Source: Bacillus sp. HSf4
GTDB taxonomy: Bacteria; Bacillota; Bacilli; Bacillales; Bacillaceae
Length of the DNA stretch: 64,000 nucleotides
Direction: 5' to 3'
NCBI RefSeq assembly: GCF_029537375.1
Contig: NZ_CP120679.1
Span: 2,716,001-2,780,000, forward strand
The translations under genes and the position numbers were made by a program. The notes below the pieces were generated by a model. That model was not told where the DNA came from and did not search any database. It worked only from the letters and a program-made list of their open reading frames with translations. Shown here piece by piece: positions 1-9,174 of the stretch. Numbering within the stretch: the stretch's first letter is position 1; each line of letters begins with the position of its first letter.

Positions 1-330
1 ACTCTCTTCATCATTTATTTGCCGCACAAAGTAGAGATGCTTATATCCCCAGCTGCACATACCGGTCAACACCGGCGCCAACGTTTTCCATGCTCGGTTA
101 AACTATATTCGACCTTCGGAGGGATTTACTGACACACTTAAAACATCATGTTCAAGCTCCCGAAGCTGATTAGTCAGCATACCCTATGTAATTCCAGGGA
201 GCATCCGGCTCAGCTCTCCGAAGCGTTTGGTGCCTTCATGAAGTAATATGAACCAGGATCAGCGTGATCCCATTTTCCCCTATGGCATCCAATGTGATGA
301 TGATCCCTTCTGTCGTCTTCATTTCTTAGA
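1..330 (-). pseudogene. HxlR-family regulator, decayed
   Basis: Read leftward, this stretch carries recognisable pieces of an HxlR-type winged-helix regulator in different frames. It has the start and an IGGKW-like region (ATG near 326), then KRFGELSRMLPGIT followed by a stop, then MLTNQLRELE, and a C-terminal block reading LAPVLTGMCSWGYKHLY. Several stops and frameshifts separate the pieces, so no functional protein can be made. HxlR proteins are usually about 110 residues, which fits the span. The gene may begin or end outside the window. It lies where B. subtilis has the rpsT-holA interval, so it is probably a strain-specific relic. Confidence 0.7.
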
Positions 331-483
331 CGTTTGACTTCACCTATATCAACTCCCGATTCGGTATTATCAGTTACGTTACCATATCATCCAGATTCGC
401 GGCAGTACTCTTATTTTACATACATCGTACATTTTACCGTATTACTATGAAAAATTCTGCCGCCGTCAAAAGAACAAATAAAA

Positions 484-538
484 GGCTGTCGAGAAAATCT
501 CAACAGCCTGACGGCTCTCTCATCTAAGAGAACCGTTT
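484..538 (-). terminator. Terminator downstream of holA
   Basis: Two adjacent hairpins lie just past the holA stop on the minus strand. The outer one pairs AGGCTGT (504-510) with ACAGCCT (484-490) and runs into TTTTATTT on the minus strand, typical of an intrinsic terminator. The inner one (512-537) pairs ACGGTTCTC with GAGAGCCGT, including one G-U pair. Confidence 0.75.
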
Positions 539-541
539 TTT

Positions 542-1564
542 TCAATCGGACTGCAAAAGCTTCAGCAAAAACAGCTCAAGCACAAGCTGCTTGTCCTTTT
601 TGCCTGTTTTCATTTCATAATCCATGACGGCGAGCTGCTCGATGATGCTTTTCAGCTCTTCTTCTGAAAACAGCCTCGCCTGGTCAATCGCGAGCTTAAC
701 CCTGAACGGGTGGACTTTGAGGTTTGAGGCGATTTGCTTTTGCCCGTACCCCTGCTGTGAAAAATACTTGGTCTGCATTAAGAGTCTGAACTGGTTTGCG
801 ATCAGCGCCATCATTTTGATCGGTTCTTCATTTTGCTTTAACAGGTCATAGAAAATTTGCAGCGCTTCTGTACGCTTCCGGTTCACGACTTTGTTGATCA
901 ATTCAAAAATATTTTGCTCAAGTCCTCTGGCAACGAGCTTTTTGACATCGTCAAGCGTGATCGAGTCACGATCACCGATATATGTACTCAGCTTTTTCAC
1001 CTCTTGGGCAATGGCCGACAGGCTGGCATTACACAGGATGACAAGCTCCTCCGCCGCCTCTCGTTCAATGAGCTTCCCTTCTGATTTTGCAAGCCCTGCG
1101 ATAAAATCGGCCGTTTCCCGGCCGTTCAGCTCTTTCGCTTCGACCATTTGGGCGTGTTTTTTCAACAGCTTGGTCAGCTTTTTACGCTCATCAAGCTTCT
1201 CATAAGGGGCGAGCAGAACAAAAACGGAATAAGGCGCCGGCTGTGCAATATAATCCTCCAGACTCCCCAGGTTATGTTCCAGTTTATCTTTCTTTTTTTC
1301 AGCTGTTAAAAAAGAAGGGTTTTTGGCAACGACAAGACGCCTCTCCCCCATAAACGGAAAGGTTTCAGCATCTTCAACGGCAAGGTCTAATGCCTCTTCT
1401 TCCAAGTCAAATACGGAAAGGTTGAAATCCTTCGTCTCTTCATCAACGACAGCTTGTCTAATCCTTTGAACCGTCTCCTGCAAAAGATACGTCTCTTTCC
1501 CGTACAAACAGTAAACAGGATGAATATCGCCTTTTTTTAAGCTTTTCCAAACATCAAATACCAT
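542..1564 (-). CDS. holA: DNA polymerase III delta subunit (HolA/YqeN)
   Basis: Delta subunit of the clamp loader; it opens the beta clamp during replication. The translation starts MVFDVWKSLKKGDIHPVYCL and resembles B. subtilis YqeN throughout, at about 340 residues versus 347. The N-terminal part is the AAA+-like fold without a functional Walker A site, as is usual for delta, and the C-terminal collar region holds NEEPIKMMALIANQFRLLMQ. Two ATG codons are adjacent (1567 and 1564). The second matches the family start and sits at a suitable distance from the upstream GGAAAGAG. A terminator follows, so it is probably transcribed alone or last in its unit. Confidence 0.95.
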   Translation of the reverse strand: MVFDVWKSLKKGDIHPVYCLYGKETYLLQETVQRIRQAVVDEETKDFNLSVFDLEEEALDLAVEDAETFPFMGERRLVVAKNPSFLTAEKKKDKLEHNLGSLEDYIAQPAPYSVFVLLAPYEKLDERKKLTKLLKKHAQMVEAKELNGRETADFIAGLAKSEGKLIEREAAEELVILCNASLSAIAQEVKKLSTYIGDRDSITLDDVKKLVARGLEQNIFELINKVVNRKRTEALQIFYDLLKQNEEPIKMMALIANQFRLLMQTKYFSQQGYGQKQIASNLKVHPFRVKLAIDQARLFSEEELKSIIEQLAVMDYEMKTGKKDKQLVLELFLLKLLQSD

Positions 1565-1798
1565 CATCTGCTCTTTCCTCTCTTTTCATCCTTCCCTTCA
1601 TATCGTAAATCCTGTTCAGCAATTAGTAAAGAGAGAAGCGGACTCATCCGCTCTCTCATTTATAATAAACGCCTTCTATAAACCCCCGGGTCAGTTTATA
1701 AAAGACGATGTTCATAAATTGTAGAAAACGGTCGCATACAGCTTCTAGATTTTTGTAAAGAATTGAATTATACTGGATATCAATAGGAGGGGTAAATT

Positions 1799-1930
1799 GT
1801 GAATGAGTTTGAAAAAGACGTACAAAGCAAACGCAACGATCTTGTAGATTCAGGTGTCGGCTTTATCGTGACTTTTGGATTTTTCGCTACAATGTTTATC
1901 ATTGCCACAGTTATCCATCTCGCCGCTTAG
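1799..1930 (+). CDS. yqzM: YqzM small membrane protein
   Basis: A 43-residue protein starting at GTG behind AGGAGGGG (about 1786-1793). It reads VNEFEKDVQSKRNDL, then a single hydrophobic segment (about residues 21-41) ending IHLAA. Size, sequence and position between holA and comEC match B. subtilis YqzM. Its role is not known to me; it should sit in the membrane by its one helix. It is transcribed opposite to its neighbours and is followed by a terminator at 2018-2044. Confidence 0.85.
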   Translation: MNEFEKDVQSKRNDLVDSGVGFIVTFGFFATMFIIATVIHLAA

Positions 1931-2017
1931 ATCGAACTTGGCGGAAAATCCGGATGCTGCTTCGAACGGGTTCCCGGCCGAAAGCTTCGCTTTTTATCAG
2001 CCCGGCTTTTTTATGAC

Positions 2018-2044
2018 GACTGCTCAAGGCGGCAGTCTTTTTTA
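2018..2044 (+). terminator. Terminator after yqzM
   Basis: GACTGC (2018-2023) pairs with GCAGTC (2032-2037) and is followed by a run of seven T. Its tail overlaps the last codons of comEC on the other strand. Confidence 0.75.
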
Positions 2045-4372
2045 TTGCGTGGAATGTACTTTATCATATGGGGGATGGAGCAAAAACGTTCCCTTTCCCC
2101 TGTCAAATAGGTATTGAACTGCTCCGTCGCGATCTGTCCGGTATACCTTGACGCGATGGCGTTTTAAGATGTCTAACACCTCCTTGTGCGGATGGCCGTA
2201 CCGATTATGTTCCCCGGCTGAAATCAAGGCTGTCTTCGGTTTGATTTGTTTGATGAAATTCTCTCCTGTCGACCCTTTACTCCCGTGGTGCCCGACTTTC
2301 AACACATCGGCTTTCAGTTCCGGATAGGCTTTCATGATCTCCCTTTCGCCATCCTGTTCCAAATCGCCTGTTAAAAGCCATGTTAAACCACCCAGCTTCA
2401 TCCACAAAACGAGTGAGCTGTTATTTTTGCTATCGCCATCCACCTTTTCCGGTGAAAGCACATAAAACTGCAAACCGCCTATGTTCAGCTTATCGCCTCT
2501 TTTGGCAGCTTTTACAGCAACCCCATGTTCGATAGCAGTGCGAAGCAGCTTTTCATCCGCCGGATCGGCCGCATAGCCTATCGGAACAACCAGCTCTTTC
2601 ACCTTATGTTTTTTGATGAGTACTTCCGCTTCACCGACATGGTCTTGGTCGGCATGCGTTAAAATCAAAGCATCAAGCTGTTGAACCCCTTTGGTAGCGA
2701 GAAACGGGATAATCGCGTTTTCCGCCAGGGAAAAAGCTTTTTTTCTTTCTCTCCACGGCTCCTTTTTGAACGAAACCATTCCCCCGGTATCAATCAAAAC
2801 ATTCCCTTTCTGTCGGGGCCCACTGATATAGATGCTGTCACCCTGTCCGATATCAAGCATGGTAACCTCTCCATCTTGTGTGAAATGCGGCAGCATCACA
2901 TGCCAGAGAAAAACGGAAATGAAAAGACAGGAAGGGATGAAAAGTTTTCGGAGGGAGACCGCATTTTCCATAGCAATAAGGAGCATACCGATGGACCCGA
3001 GATAAAAAAGCAGCTGCAGCCCATCCGGTTTGCTGGCAGCGAATGTGAACATATCTGCCGAAGATATGATTTTGACAGCCTCGTGGCTCCATCCAAGTAA
3101 AATGTCAAGGATTCCCGCCGCTATTTCCCCCGCGGGGCGAATCAACATCAGCCCCAGCAAACTGGCGAACGACAGCGGGATCACGGCAAATAAATAAAAT
3201 GGTACGAAAAATAGATTCGCCAGAACACTGAGAAAGGAAAACTCCTGAAAGTGAAAAAGGAGGATCGGAAGCGAGCCGAGCTGAGCAAGAAAAGATGCAA
3301 GCAGCAGCTGCGCCGTTTTGTTTTTCGGTCTGAGCAATATGCCTTTTGAAAGAATAAAAACGAAGGATACTGCAAAGGAAAGCTGAAAACCTGCCTGAAA
3401 GAGCAGATACGGGTTGTACAACAGCAGGCCGAGGAAGGCTATGCTGAGAACATCGGCGCTTTTCAGCCGTTTTTTAGACAATGAAGAAAGCAGATAGATG
3501 TCCGACATAAACACGGCCCTCAACACGGACGGAGCTCCGCCGGTGATCACGGCGGCAGCGGGAAGTGCAAAAATCAAAATCCATTTTGCACCTTCCCTCG
3601 TAATGCCAAGACGCAGCAGGCAATAAAACAGCGCGGCGGCCAAAATGCCGACATGGAGACCCGAAATCGCTAGCAGGTGGATGATTCCAAGGCTTTGATA
3701 TCCGTCAAGGACTTCCTGTTCAATGAGAAACCGATCGCCGAATATCAGCGCACATACAACCCCGGCCGCGGTTTCCGACATGTTATCTTCAATAAAATCG
3801 AGGCCTGATTTTCTGATGTTTAACAAAATGGAAGAAAGCGCGTCTTTCTGCTTGCAGTTTTTGATAGATTGAATGGCAAAGTTCCAGTGGATGCCTTGTG
3901 TGCGCAAATATTCTTTTTCATTAAATGTTCCAGGGACCGTCGCGTTTTTAGGCTTTTTCAATTCGCCTTTCATGAAACATATACTGCCGGGGCCAAGGTC
4001 GGCCAGCTTTCTTTTTTCTTCCCGTGACTGAATGGTATAGCGGGCTTTCAAGGACTCTCCGTCCGGGGTTTCGGCTTTGAAAGAAAGGCGGTCGCCGTCG
4101 ATTGTTGGAACATTTCCGACTGATGCGGACGTTTGAATGGCACCCTCTTGATAGATGGAGCCGTTTAAATGGTCAATCACCAAAAAATAAATCGAGTAAA
4201 AACCGCAGCACACTGCGCAAAATAGAAAAAGGAGGTACTGTTTTCTGACCATGCTGACGGCGGCCGGCACCGATATGAACACGGCGAAGAAGAGGAATGA
4301 TGAAGAGTGGGCGAAGGCAATTCCAACCGCCGCTGAAATTGCCCCGCAGGGGAGGAGTCGGTGTTTGTCCAT
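2042..4372 (-). CDS. comEC: DNA uptake channel ComEC
   Basis: Membrane channel that carries single-stranded transforming DNA into the cell. The 776 residues equal the B. subtilis length. Order: N-terminal hydrophobic segments, a soluble OB-like region, then the multi-helix competence domain containing HLLAISGLHVGILAAALFY. After it comes a C-terminal metallo-beta-lactamase-like domain with the motif LTHADQDHVG and the later VGHHGSKGS, which keeps the metal ligands thought to serve a nuclease role. It lies 6 bp after comEB in the comEA-comEB-comEC order. No good ribosome-binding site precedes its ATG, so translation may depend on coupling to comEB. Confidence 0.96.
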   Translation of the reverse strand: MDKHRLLPCGAISAAVGIAFAHSSSFLFFAVFISVPAAVSMVRKQYLLFLFCAVCCGFYSIYFLVIDHLNGSIYQEGAIQTSASVGNVPTIDGDRLSFKAETPDGESLKARYTIQSREEKRKLADLGPGSICFMKGELKKPKNATVPGTFNEKEYLRTQGIHWNFAIQSIKNCKQKDALSSILLNIRKSGLDFIEDNMSETAAGVVCALIFGDRFLIEQEVLDGYQSLGIIHLLAISGLHVGILAAALFYCLLRLGITREGAKWILIFALPAAAVITGGAPSVLRAVFMSDIYLLSSLSKKRLKSADVLSIAFLGLLLYNPYLLFQAGFQLSFAVSFVFILSKGILLRPKNKTAQLLLASFLAQLGSLPILLFHFQEFSFLSVLANLFFVPFYLFAVIPLSFASLLGLMLIRPAGEIAAGILDILLGWSHEAVKIISSADMFTFAASKPDGLQLLFYLGSIGMLLIAMENAVSLRKLFIPSCLFISVFLWHVMLPHFTQDGEVTMLDIGQGDSIYISGPRQKGNVLIDTGGMVSFKKEPWRERKKAFSLAENAIIPFLATKGVQQLDALILTHADQDHVGEAEVLIKKHKVKELVVPIGYAADPADEKLLRTAIEHGVAVKAAKRGDKLNIGGLQFYVLSPEKVDGDSKNNSSLVLWMKLGGLTWLLTGDLEQDGEREIMKAYPELKADVLKVGHHGSKGSTGENFIKQIKPKTALISAGEHNRYGHPHKEVLDILKRHRVKVYRTDRDGAVQYLFDRGKGTFLLHPPYDKVHSTQ

Positions 4373-4378
4373 TCCAGA

Positions 4379-4948
4379 TTAAACATAGCTTGTGAACAGT
4401 TTGTTGGCCTGCTCATGTATGTTTTTGATTTCCTCTTCCTCAAGCCCTTTTTCAGACAGCTTCCTGATCAAATCGGCTACAAATGATAATTTCTCCTGGT
4501 TTTTCAAATCAATAATCATTTCTTCCAATTCAACCTGCTCCACTTTAACGGAAGCCTGTTCAAACAGCTCCACTGCATAAGGGTGGTTTTTATAATCCTT
4601 CGCATAATAAATCGTTTTAATTCCTGCTTGTATAATCGATTTGCAGCATTGAATGCACGGAAAGTGAGTCACATATATTTCGGCACCTTCTGTCGGAACG
4701 CCGAATTTTGCGCATTGCAGGATCGCGTTCATCTCGGCATGAATCGTCCTGATGCAATGCCCGTCCACGATATAGCAGCCTTCATCCGCACAATGGACGC
4801 CGCCTGCGATTGATCCGTTGTATCCTCCGGCTATGATGCGTTTATCTCTGACAATCGTCGCTCCCACGGCAAGCCTTGTACATGTGCTGCGAAGCGCGAG
4901 CAAATGGCTTTGCGCCATAAAGTATTGATCCCATGAAATGCGTTCCAC
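4379..4948 (-). CDS. comEB: dCMP deaminase-like ComEB
   Basis: Cytidine/deoxycytidylate deaminase family zinc enzyme of the comE operon. The zinc and catalytic motif HAEMNAILQC is followed by the second ligand pair PCIQCC. An internal HCADEGC resembles the extra zinc site of dCMP deaminases. I chose the GTG at 4948 (reading VERISWDQYFMAQSH) because GGAGGG lies 7 nt upstream and it gives 189 residues, the B. subtilis length. The longer reading from a TTG at 4963 would put the start inside that ribosome-binding site. In B. subtilis comEB is not essential for transformation, although it is cotranscribed. Confidence 0.95.
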   Translation of the reverse strand: MERISWDQYFMAQSHLLALRSTCTRLAVGATIVRDKRIIAGGYNGSIAGGVHCADEGCYIVDGHCIRTIHAEMNAILQCAKFGVPTEGAEIYVTHFPCIQCCKSIIQAGIKTIYYAKDYKNHPYAVELFEQASVKVEQVELEEMIIDLKNQEKLSFVADLIRKLSEKGLEEEEIKNIHEQANKLFTSYV

Positions 4949-5016
4949 TTGTTTTCCCTCCAAAAATACGATGTAAGCTTCCCTAAGTGTACATATGTTT
5001 ATCCAAGGACGTCAAT

Positions 5017-5646
5017 TTACTTTACCGATATTGACGATTTTATTTTTTCAAATGATTTTTCTCCAATACCTGACACATTGGTGATGTCTTCTATCGTCTG
5101 AAATGGGCCGTTTTCCTCCCGATATGTGACGATCGCTTCCGCTTTTGAAGGGCCAACACCGGGAATGTCCTCAAGCTCTTTTGCAGAAGCTGTGTTGATA
5201 TTGATCGTGTTTTCCTCTTCTCCTTCTGCCAAATACGACCCTGATTCAGAATGAGCGGAGGCTTCTTCTCCTTGAAACGGAATATAAACGACCATGCCGT
5301 CCCGTAAAATGGCGGCTAGGTTGACTTGTTTTTGATCGGCTTTTTTCACGGTGCCGCCCGCTTTTTTTAGTAAATGATGAACTCTGTCACCTGCCTTCAT
5401 TTCGTAAACACCGGGCTGCTTGACCGCCCCCTTCAGATCGATGACGATTTCTTCTTTTTCTTCGTTTTTCTTATCCTCTGGCAAACTTGCCGTCTTCTCA
5501 GGTGATTGCAAAGCTTCATCCGGCACACTCGAATGAGCTGAGGATAGATCGTCACCGCCCTTTGTGACGACTGCGGCGGCAATGATGACCACTAGCGCCA
5601 ATCCCCCTGCCGCAAACCATTTGTATTGTTTGAGCCAATTTAGCAT
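5017..5646 (-). CDS. comEA: DNA receptor ComEA
   Basis: Membrane-anchored receptor that binds double-stranded DNA during competence. Layout: a short cytoplasmic N-terminus, one membrane helix (about residues 10-28), an acidic linker, an SLBB domain starting IDLKGAVKQPGVYEM, a second linker, and a C-terminal helix-hairpin-helix pair containing NINTASAKELEDIPGVGPSKA and VSGIGEKSFEKIKSS. The ATG at 5646 (MLNWLKQY) fits the family; a GTG 9 nt upstream (5655) is the alternative. First gene of the comE operon, divergent from comER. It should be ComK-dependent as in B. subtilis, but I did not verify a ComK box. Confidence 0.95.
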   Translation of the reverse strand: MLNWLKQYKWFAAGGLALVVIIAAAVVTKGGDDLSSAHSSVPDEALQSPEKTASLPEDKKNEEKEEIVIDLKGAVKQPGVYEMKAGDRVHHLLKKAGGTVKKADQKQVNLAAILRDGMVVYIPFQGEEASAHSESGSYLAEGEEENTININTASAKELEDIPGVGPSKAEAIVTYREENGPFQTIEDITNVSGIGEKSFEKIKSSISVK

Positions 5647-5729
5647 ACAGTTCACCCGCTTTCATACATAAATTAACTGCCGCTTTCATATCGTTTAAAA
5701 GATACAGGTTGAAAAGGAGGGGAGAACGA

Positions 5730-6551
5730 TTGAATATCGGCTTTATCGGAACAGGAAACATGGGGACGATACTCATTGAGGCGCTCATTGAATCCAAAGC
5801 GGTCATTCCCTCATCTTTAACAATCACAAACCGAACGATCGACAAAGCGTTGAACATAAAAAAACGATTTCCGGAAATCCAGGTTGCAGAGCGGCCGGAA
5901 GATGTCATTTCCGAAAGTGAAGCCGTATTGATTTGCGTGAAGCCGCTTGACATTTTTCCTTTGTTAAAACGATTGGCACCCGCGTTCACAAAAGATCAGA
6001 TTCTCATCACGATAACCAGCCCGGTACAGGTCGAACAGCTGGAAGCGGTCGTTTCCTGCCAGGCGGCAAGGGTGATTCCGAGCATCACAAACAGGGCGCT
6101 TTCAGGCGTTTCACTTTTAACGTTCGGCGAAAGCTGCACCGAAGAGGCGAAAGAAAAAATCACAAATATGATGAAAAAGATTTCGATTCCGCTGGAAATC
6201 GAAAGCGGCATTACGCGAGTCGCCTCAGATATCGTCAGCTGCGGCCCCGCCTTCATCAGCTATTTAACCCAATTATTCATTCAAGCCGCTGTTGAAGAAA
6301 CGGCGGTGTCAAAAGAGGACGCCATCTTGATGACGAAGGAGATGCTGGTAGGTCTTGGGAAACTCCTTGAAACAGAGCTTTACACACTGCCCGCTCTTCA
6401 GGAAAAGGTTTGTGTAAAAGGGGGTGTCACCGGGGAAGGCATCAAAGCGCTGGAAAACGGTGTCGGGGATATGTTCCGGCAGCTGTTCCGCAACACGCAT
6501 CTGAAGTATGAAGAAGATATCGCCGCAGTCAAAAAGCAATTTCCCGTTTGA
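5730..6551 (+). CDS. comER: ComER, pyrroline-5-carboxylate reductase-like
   Basis: NAD(P)-binding protein of the pyrroline-5-carboxylate reductase family, encoded divergently from comEABC. The Rossmann motif IGFIGTGNMG is at residues 3-12, and the C-terminal dimerisation domain holds VASDIVSCGPAF. The TTG start at 5730 is preceded by AAAGGAGGGGAG and gives 273 residues, the B. subtilis length; an upstream TTG at 5709 would place that ribosome-binding site inside the gene. Its cellular role is not established as proline synthesis. In B. subtilis it has been linked to entry into sporulation. Confidence 0.92.
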   Translation: MNIGFIGTGNMGTILIEALIESKAVIPSSLTITNRTIDKALNIKKRFPEIQVAERPEDVISESEAVLICVKPLDIFPLLKRLAPAFTKDQILITITSPVQVEQLEAVVSCQAARVIPSITNRALSGVSLLTFGESCTEEAKEKITNMMKKISIPLEIESGITRVASDIVSCGPAFISYLTQLFIQAAVEETAVSKEDAILMTKEMLVGLGKLLETELYTLPALQEKVCVKGGVTGEGIKALENGVGDMFRQLFRNTHLKYEEDIAAVKKQFPV

Positions 6552-6603
6552 GCCATTGTTTCACATCTTGAACGCCTGCTCAACAATGGAAAATGGCATT
6601 TTT

Positions 6604-6640
6604 AAAACCATCGTCATATTAAACGATGGTTTTAGCTTTT
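6604..6640 (+). terminator. Terminator between comER and yqeM
   Basis: AAAACCATCGT (6604-6614) pairs perfectly with ACGATGGTTTT (6623-6633), with T-rich DNA on the plus side. The hairpin overlaps the last codons of yqeM, so it can serve both convergent genes. Confidence 0.75.
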
Positions 6641-7374
6641 TTAGCGATATAAAAATGCCGTTCTGTATCCGCCTCTGGTTCAAGACCGGAAAAATCGGCC
6701 GTGATCTTTTGAATGTCAAATCCGGCCTTCTCCAATAAGCGGATGTATACCTCAGTCTCAAATGTCCGTTGTTCATGGGATTCATCAAACCGTTCATAAA
6801 CGCCGCCGCTTTCTACGAAAAACGTCAGGTCATGCATAACGGAATGAGCTTCTTCCCCTGCATAGCTTTGCCAGATGACGCTGATGGCCTCATCCTGGTC
6901 AGCGTACGTGCTGCCCGGAAATACAACGTCCATCTTGTAGACGGAATGGACATCAAACAACAGAAGGCCGCCGTCTTTTAACAACGAAAAAACGTTTTTA
7001 AAGGTAGCGAAAACACCTTTTTCATCAGGTAGATAATTTAATGAATCACAGCAAATGACAACGGCGTCAAATGCTCGGCCGAATCCCCCAAGCTCACGCA
7101 TATCCTGCTGTAAAAATTGGATCTCCAGCCTGCGGTCAGCCGCTTTTTGCTGGGCCTGTGACAGCATATCTTCACTGAAGTCAACGCCTGTGACATCATA
7201 GCCTTTTTCGGCAAGGCGCACAGATATTTCACCTGTTCCGCAGGCCAGGTCAAGAATGCGAATATCTTCTTTCCGTTTTTCGCTGAGCGCGTTCTCTATC
7301 CATTCGACCCACTGATCGTAAGGAGCATGGGCCATCAGGCTGTCATAAATGCCGGAAAAACCTTTATAAATCAT
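6619..7374 (-). CDS. yqeM: SAM-dependent methyltransferase YqeM
   Basis: Class I methyltransferase of 251 residues. The SAM-binding motif ILDLACGTGEISVRLAEKGY is near residue 40, followed by VTGVDFSEDML (acidic residue binding the ribose) and later ICCDSLNYL. Substrate unknown. It follows rsfS with a shared base (stop of rsfS and start region at 7374), so it belongs to the yqeG-yqeM unit read leftward. Order and size match B. subtilis. Confidence 0.9.
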   Translation of the reverse strand: MIYKGFSGIYDSLMAHAPYDQWVEWIENALSEKRKEDIRILDLACGTGEISVRLAEKGYDVTGVDFSEDMLSQAQQKAADRRLEIQFLQQDMRELGGFGRAFDAVVICCDSLNYLPDEKGVFATFKNVFSLLKDGGLLLFDVHSVYKMDVVFPGSTYADQDEAISVIWQSYAGEEAHSVMHDLTFFVESGGVYERFDESHEQRTFETEVYIRLLEKAGFDIQKITADFSGLEPEADTERHFYIAKKAKTIV

Positions 7375-7727
7375 TAATTGACTCCGAATGAAAGGTCTTC
7401 AAGAGGAGCATCTCCCCACAGTTTCTCAAGGTTGTAATAACCTCTTTCTTCCTTGTGGAAAACGTGAACGACGACATCGCCTAAATCAATTAAGATCCAT
7501 CTGGCTTCGTCAAACCCTTCCATTTTCTTTACGTCAATTCCATTTTCTTCAGCCTGATCCTTTATTTCCCGGGCAATGGCTTGAACCTGCTTATCAGAAT
7601 TTCCGTGGCAAATCAGAAAATAATCAGCGACAAGGGAAATCCCTTGCATATTCATGGCGATGATATCTTCTGCACGTTTATCATCACAGGCTTCGGCAGC
7701 TATTTTTAATATTGAAGCTTGATCCAT
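7374..7727 (-). CDS. rsfS: Ribosomal silencing factor RsfS (YqeL)
   Basis: Iojap/RsfS family protein that binds ribosomal protein uL14 and blocks subunit joining when nutrients are low. The 117 residues contain the family signature DYFLICHGNSDKQVQAIA and the EGFDEARWILIDLGDVVVHVF block. It sits between yqeK and yqeM with almost no spacing. Near-identical to the B. subtilis protein in the stretches I could compare. Confidence 0.95.
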   Translation of the reverse strand: MDQASILKIAAEACDDKRAEDIIAMNMQGISLVADYFLICHGNSDKQVQAIAREIKDQAEENGIDVKKMEGFDEARWILIDLGDVVVHVFHKEERGYYNLEKLWGDAPLEDLSFGVN

Positions 7728-7740
7728 TCACAAATTCCTC

Positions 7741-8304
7741 CTATTGTCTTTCTTTTACAAAAGCATTATATGTCGCGACCGTTTCCGGATAAACGGCTTG
7801 GTTCTTTGATAGTAAAAAGGTAATCGTATTTTTCAGCGCCTGAATGAGCGCAAGATCCAAATCTTCTTCAGCCAGTGAACGAACCTCGTCAACCCCCGGA
7901 AAACGGCGGCCCGGTTCAATATAATCGGCTACATAAACCACCTTGTCGAGCAGGGTCATGTTCGGCCTCCCCGATGTGTGATATCTGATCGCCGACAATA
8001 TGTCTTCATCGGTGATTCCGACTTCGGCTTTGACAAGCGCCGCCCCGGCGGGTGCATGCCACAATTCATGATGAAAATCGAGCACATCCAAGGGCCTGCC
8101 TTCTTTTTGAATGATATGTTTCAATTCCTCTTTTGGACGAAATTTGGCATAGTCATGAAAAATCGCTGCGGTTTCCGCTTTTTTCACATCGGCGCCAAAC
8201 CGTTCCGCCAGCTGCACAGCCGTTTCCATTACCCCGATTGTATGGATGTAGCGCTGCTCTGTCAGCTGCTCTTTCACACAAGCTAGTGCTTCCTCACGTT
8301 TCAT
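7741..8304 (-). CDS. yqeK: HD-domain Ap4A hydrolase YqeK
   Basis: HD-superfamily hydrolase; the YqeK family cleaves diadenosine tetraphosphate symmetrically to ADP. The metal ligands are visible as H (IHTIGVMET), HD (AIFHDYAK), then [10 protein letters not shown] and the aspartate of [12 protein letters not shown]. The 187 residues match the family. The start overlaps the end of nadD by 11 bp, suggesting coupled translation. Confidence 0.93.
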   Translation of the reverse strand: MKREEALACVKEQLTEQRYIHTIGVMETAVQLAERFGADVKKAETAAIFHDYAKFRPKEELKHIIQKEGRPLDVLDFHHELWHAPAGAALVKAEVGITDEDILSAIRYHTSGRPNMTLLDKVVYVADYIEPGRRFPGVDEVRSLAEEDLDLALIQALKNTITFLLSKNQAVYPETVATYNAFVKERQ

Positions 8305-8863
8305 ATAAATGATGCTCCTTTACATAGACCTTTACATCGTCAGGAATTAAATAATCGGTCGGCTGACGATTTTTGATGCGGTCCCTGAGTAAAGACGATG
8401 ATACTTCAAATACCGGCACGTCTACGAAAACAAGCGGATAGGGCGTTTCAATTTGAAAGCCCGGCCGCTTGACCCCGACGAATTGGATCATTTCGATCAG
8501 CTTGTCAATGTTAGACCATTTCGGTAAATATTCAATCATATCCGCCCCGATGATAAAATAAAATTCGTCATTCGGATACCGCTTCTTCAACAGACAGACC
8601 GTATCATATGTATAGGAAGGGCCTTCCCTTTCAAGCTCGATCGTCTCCAGTTTAAAATTCCTTTTTCCCTTGATGGCGAGCTTCAGCATTTCAACACGGT
8701 GACGGCTTTGCGAAAACGAATTTTCCTGTTTATGCGGCGGAATTTGATTGGGCATAAACCATATTTCATCAAGACCCATTTTATACAGCACTTCATTTGC
8801 CATCAGCAAGTGCCCGTTGTGCGGAGGATCAAACGTCCCTCCAAAAACCCCGATTTTCCTCAT
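8294..8863 (-). CDS. nadD: Nicotinate-nucleotide adenylyltransferase NadD
   Basis: Converts nicotinate mononucleotide and ATP to deamido-NAD in NAD synthesis. The nucleotidyltransferase motif [12 protein letters not shown] (residues 7-18) and the C-terminal SSSLLRDRI (ISSTxxR-type) are intact. The ATG at 8863 is preceded by AAAGGTGG and gives 189 residues as in B. subtilis; the upstream GTG at 8872 overlaps that ribosome-binding site. Cytoplasmic and essential in relatives. Confidence 0.96.
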   Translation of the reverse strand: MRKIGVFGGTFDPPHNGHLLMANEVLYKMGLDEIWFMPNQIPPHKQENSFSQSRHRVEMLKLAIKGKRNFKLETIELEREGPSYTYDTVCLLKKRYPNDEFYFIIGADMIEYLPKWSNIDKLIEMIQFVGVKRPGFQIETPYPLVFVDVPVFEVSSSLLRDRIKNRQPTDYLIPDDVKVYVKEHHLYET

Positions 8864-8883
8864 GTCTACCACCTTTTAAGAGC

Positions 8884-9174
8884 CTAAGGAAGTTCAATTT
8901 GTTTATTTTCTCTTGACTCCTTGTACAGCACAATGATATTACCGATCGTTTGCACCAGTTCGGCGCCTGCTCCGCTTGCCAAAGCATCCGCGACCTCGTC
9001 TTTCGGCTGTTCGCAGTTTTGCAGCACGCTTACCTTAATCAATTCTCTGGCTTCAAGCGCTTCGCTGATTTGTTTTACCATATTATCGTTGACTCCGCCT
9101 TTTCCGACTTGAAAAATCGGTGACAGATGATGCGCTTCTTTTCGTAAATAGCGCTTTTGTTTTCCAGTTAACAT
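8884..9174 (-). CDS. yqeI: YhbY-type RNA-binding protein YqeI
   Basis: CRS1/YhbY domain protein of 96 residues, associated with ribosomal subunit assembly in other bacteria. It starts MLTGKQKRYLRKEAHHL and has the conserved GKGGVNDNM loop and ELIKVSVLQNC strand. The start overlaps the aroE stop by 7 bp, so the two are probably coupled. Confidence 0.93.
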   Translation of the reverse strand: MLTGKQKRYLRKEAHHLSPIFQVGKGGVNDNMVKQISEALEARELIKVSVLQNCEQPKDEVADALASGAGAELVQTIGNIIVLYKESRENKQIELP

